Positions 6,804-7,760 of a DNA stretch of 7,760 nucleotides are shown here, in pieces. This DNA is from Bacteroidota bacterium. Lineage in GTDB: Bacteria > Bacteroidota > Bacteroidia > Chitinophagales > Chitinophagaceae. The stretch is taken from positions 1-7,760 of the forward strand of contig JAEWWO010000174.1 in the NCBI GenBank assembly GCA_023396345.1, given 5' to 3'. A model generated the notes under the pieces. That model ran no database searches, had not been told where the DNA came from, and was given only the letters and a program-made list of their open reading frames with translations. A program made the position numbers and the translations under genes. How positions within the stretch are numbered: position 1 is the first letter of the stretch; the number at the start of each line of letters is the position of its first letter.

Positions 6804-7760
6804 TTATTCCTTTAACTACTTTCTGTTTTTTTTAGTTGCTTTATTTGTGTCAAACATTGCTTTTGCAGAGGTCCAACTTCCGGCTATTTTTAGCGATAAC
6901 ATGGTACTGCAACAAAAAAGTAATGTGACTATTTGGGGAAGTGCAGATAAAAATACAACTATAAGTATTTACACCTCCTGGAATGATAAGCTCTATAAAA
7001 CAAAGTCTGATAAAAATGGTGAATGGAAATCAGAGATTCAAACACCTACATACGGAGGCCCGTATACAATCAGGGTTTCAGAAGAAAATACAATTGTTTT
7101 AAAAAATGTTTTGATAGGAGAAGTATGGCTTTGCTCCGGACAGTCAAATATGGAAATGCCATTAGCGGGCTGGGGTAAAGTTCTTAATTATCAACAAGAA
7201 ATTGCCAATGCTGATTTTCCTCAAATACGATTATTACAGGCATTGAGAATTACAGCCAATCAACCTCAGGCAAAGATGGAGGTAAGAAACAATAAATGGG
7301 ATATATGTTCTCCCGAAACTATTGCTGACTTTTCATCAACAGCTTATTTTTTTGCCAGAGAAATTTATCGAAAAACTAAAATTCCAATTGGGCTGATTCA
7401 TTCATCCTGGGGCGGAACAGTTGCAGAAGCGTGGACAAGTTATGAAGCTTTGTCAACCATGGAAGATTTTGCAGAAGCTGCAAAGAAAATAAAACTTTCT
7501 TCCGCATTGACCGGAGATCAATTAGCTGCTGCCCGGCTAAATTGGGAGGATATAGCTCTGCAAAAAGATCCCGGCTATTTGGCAGGAAGTCCAGTTTGGA
7601 ATAAGAATGATTTAGATACAAAAGACTGGGAAAAAATGGAATTGCCCGGTCTATGGGAAGAGAAAGGTCTGAAAGATTTTAATGGCGTAGTCTGGTTTAG
7701 GAAAAAAATAATTCTTCCTTCTCATTGGAAAAAGGAAGACGCAGTGATACGTTTTTACGC
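6799..7760 (+). CDS. Sialate-O-acetylesterase-like carbohydrate esterase, N-terminal part (3' truncated by window edge)
   Basis: Frame open from ATG 6799 to the right edge, giving 320 complete residues of a family usually about 470-690 long. It begins with a signal peptide (residues 1-23, ...SNIAFA, cleaved before EVQLP), then the typical N-terminal beta-sandwich of the family (VQLPAIFSDNMVLQQKS, about 24-100). The SGNH-esterase core starts at LIGEVWLCSGQSNMEMPL, with Ser116 of GQSN as nucleophile, and continues with GLIHSSWGGTVAEAW at 198-212, which includes the conserved WGGT segment. From about 270 a jelly-roll module (SPVW...LPGLWEEKGL...GVVWFRKKI) is inserted in the esterase core, as in CE20-type xyloglucan acetylesterases and many Bacteroidota homologues. 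The catalytic Asp/His pair would lie beyond the edge. Likely role: removing O-acetyl groups from the glycan in the periplasm so that the hydrolases can act. True sialate specificity is unlikely in this context, though it cannot be excluded. Thirteen bases separate it from the GH127 gene, implying cotranscription. Confidence 0.9.
   Translation, partial: MNYSFNYFLFFLVALFVSNIAFAEVQLPAIFSDNMVLQQKSNVTIWGSADKNTTISIYTSWNDKLYKTKSDKNGEWKSEIQTPTYGGPYTIRVSEENTIVLKNVLIGEVWLCSGQSNMEMPLAGWGKVLNYQQEIANADFPQIRLLQALRITANQPQAKMEVRNNKWDICSPETIADFSSTAYFFAREIYRKTKIPIGLIHSSWGGTVAEAWTSYEALSTMEDFAEAAKKIKLSSALTGDQLAAARLNWEDIALQKDPGYLAGSPVWNKNDLDTKDWEKMELPGLWEEKGLKDFNGVVWFRKKIILPSHWKKEDAVIRFY

Noticed and set aside
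7376..7621. Minus-strand 81-codon open frame near the right edge
   Set aside because: It is antisense to the esterase gene, whose plus frame is open with clear family motifs.
6799..7760. Literal sialic acid metabolism as the role of the esterase
   Set aside because: No sialidase, lyase or N-acetylneuraminate gene is near; the neighbours are uronic acid and pentose-directed enzymes, so a general carbohydrate O-acetylesterase is the safer call.

Overview
The window is a stretch of five tightly packed plus-strand genes from a polysaccharide-degradation locus, very probably of a member of the Bacteroidota. Several things point to that phylum. The DNA is AT-rich. None of the four visible gene starts has a convincing Shine-Dalgarno sequence; A/T-rich leaders precede them instead. 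Exported proteins begin with short Sec signals ending in 'A-Q', or with a lipobox. The mix of glycoside hydrolases, a sulfatase and an esterase is typical of Bacteroidota polysaccharide utilization loci (PULs). No SusC/SusD pair, sensor or sigma factor lies inside the window, so the PUL label is an inference from enzyme content.

Layout: (1) 2-1645, the C-terminal two thirds of a GH115-family alpha-glucuronidase, cut by the left edge. (2) A 53-base gap with a 21-base near-perfect palindrome. (3) 1699-3183, a lipoprotein sulfatase of the iduronate-2-sulfatase-like type with an intact CxPxR formylglycine motif. (4) After 13 bases, 3197-4711, a secreted GH43 enzyme with a C-terminal beta-sandwich domain. 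(5) A 91-base gap holding a perfect Bacteroidota -7 box and overlapping inverted repeats, the likeliest place for an internal promoter. (6) 4803-6785, a secreted DUF1680/GH127-type enzyme with the full Glu/Cys/Cys/Cys zinc and nucleophile set. (7) After 13 bases, 6799-7760, the N-terminal part of a sialate-O-acetylesterase-like (SGNH, CE20-like) carbohydrate esterase, cut by the right edge. There are no gene-free stretches over 300 bases, and I see no RNA gene, CRISPR array or mobile element.

Together the enzymes could remove uronic acid (GH115), sulfate (sulfatase), arabinose or xylose (GH43), beta-L-arabinofuranose or a related sugar (GH127) and acetyl groups (esterase) from one heavily decorated glycan. 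A sulfated and acetylated glucuronoarabinoxylan, a sulfated arabinogalactan or a gum-like polymer would all fit. The sequence alone does not choose between them. None of the individual families is new; the points of interest are the combination, some divergent motifs and the intergenic signals.
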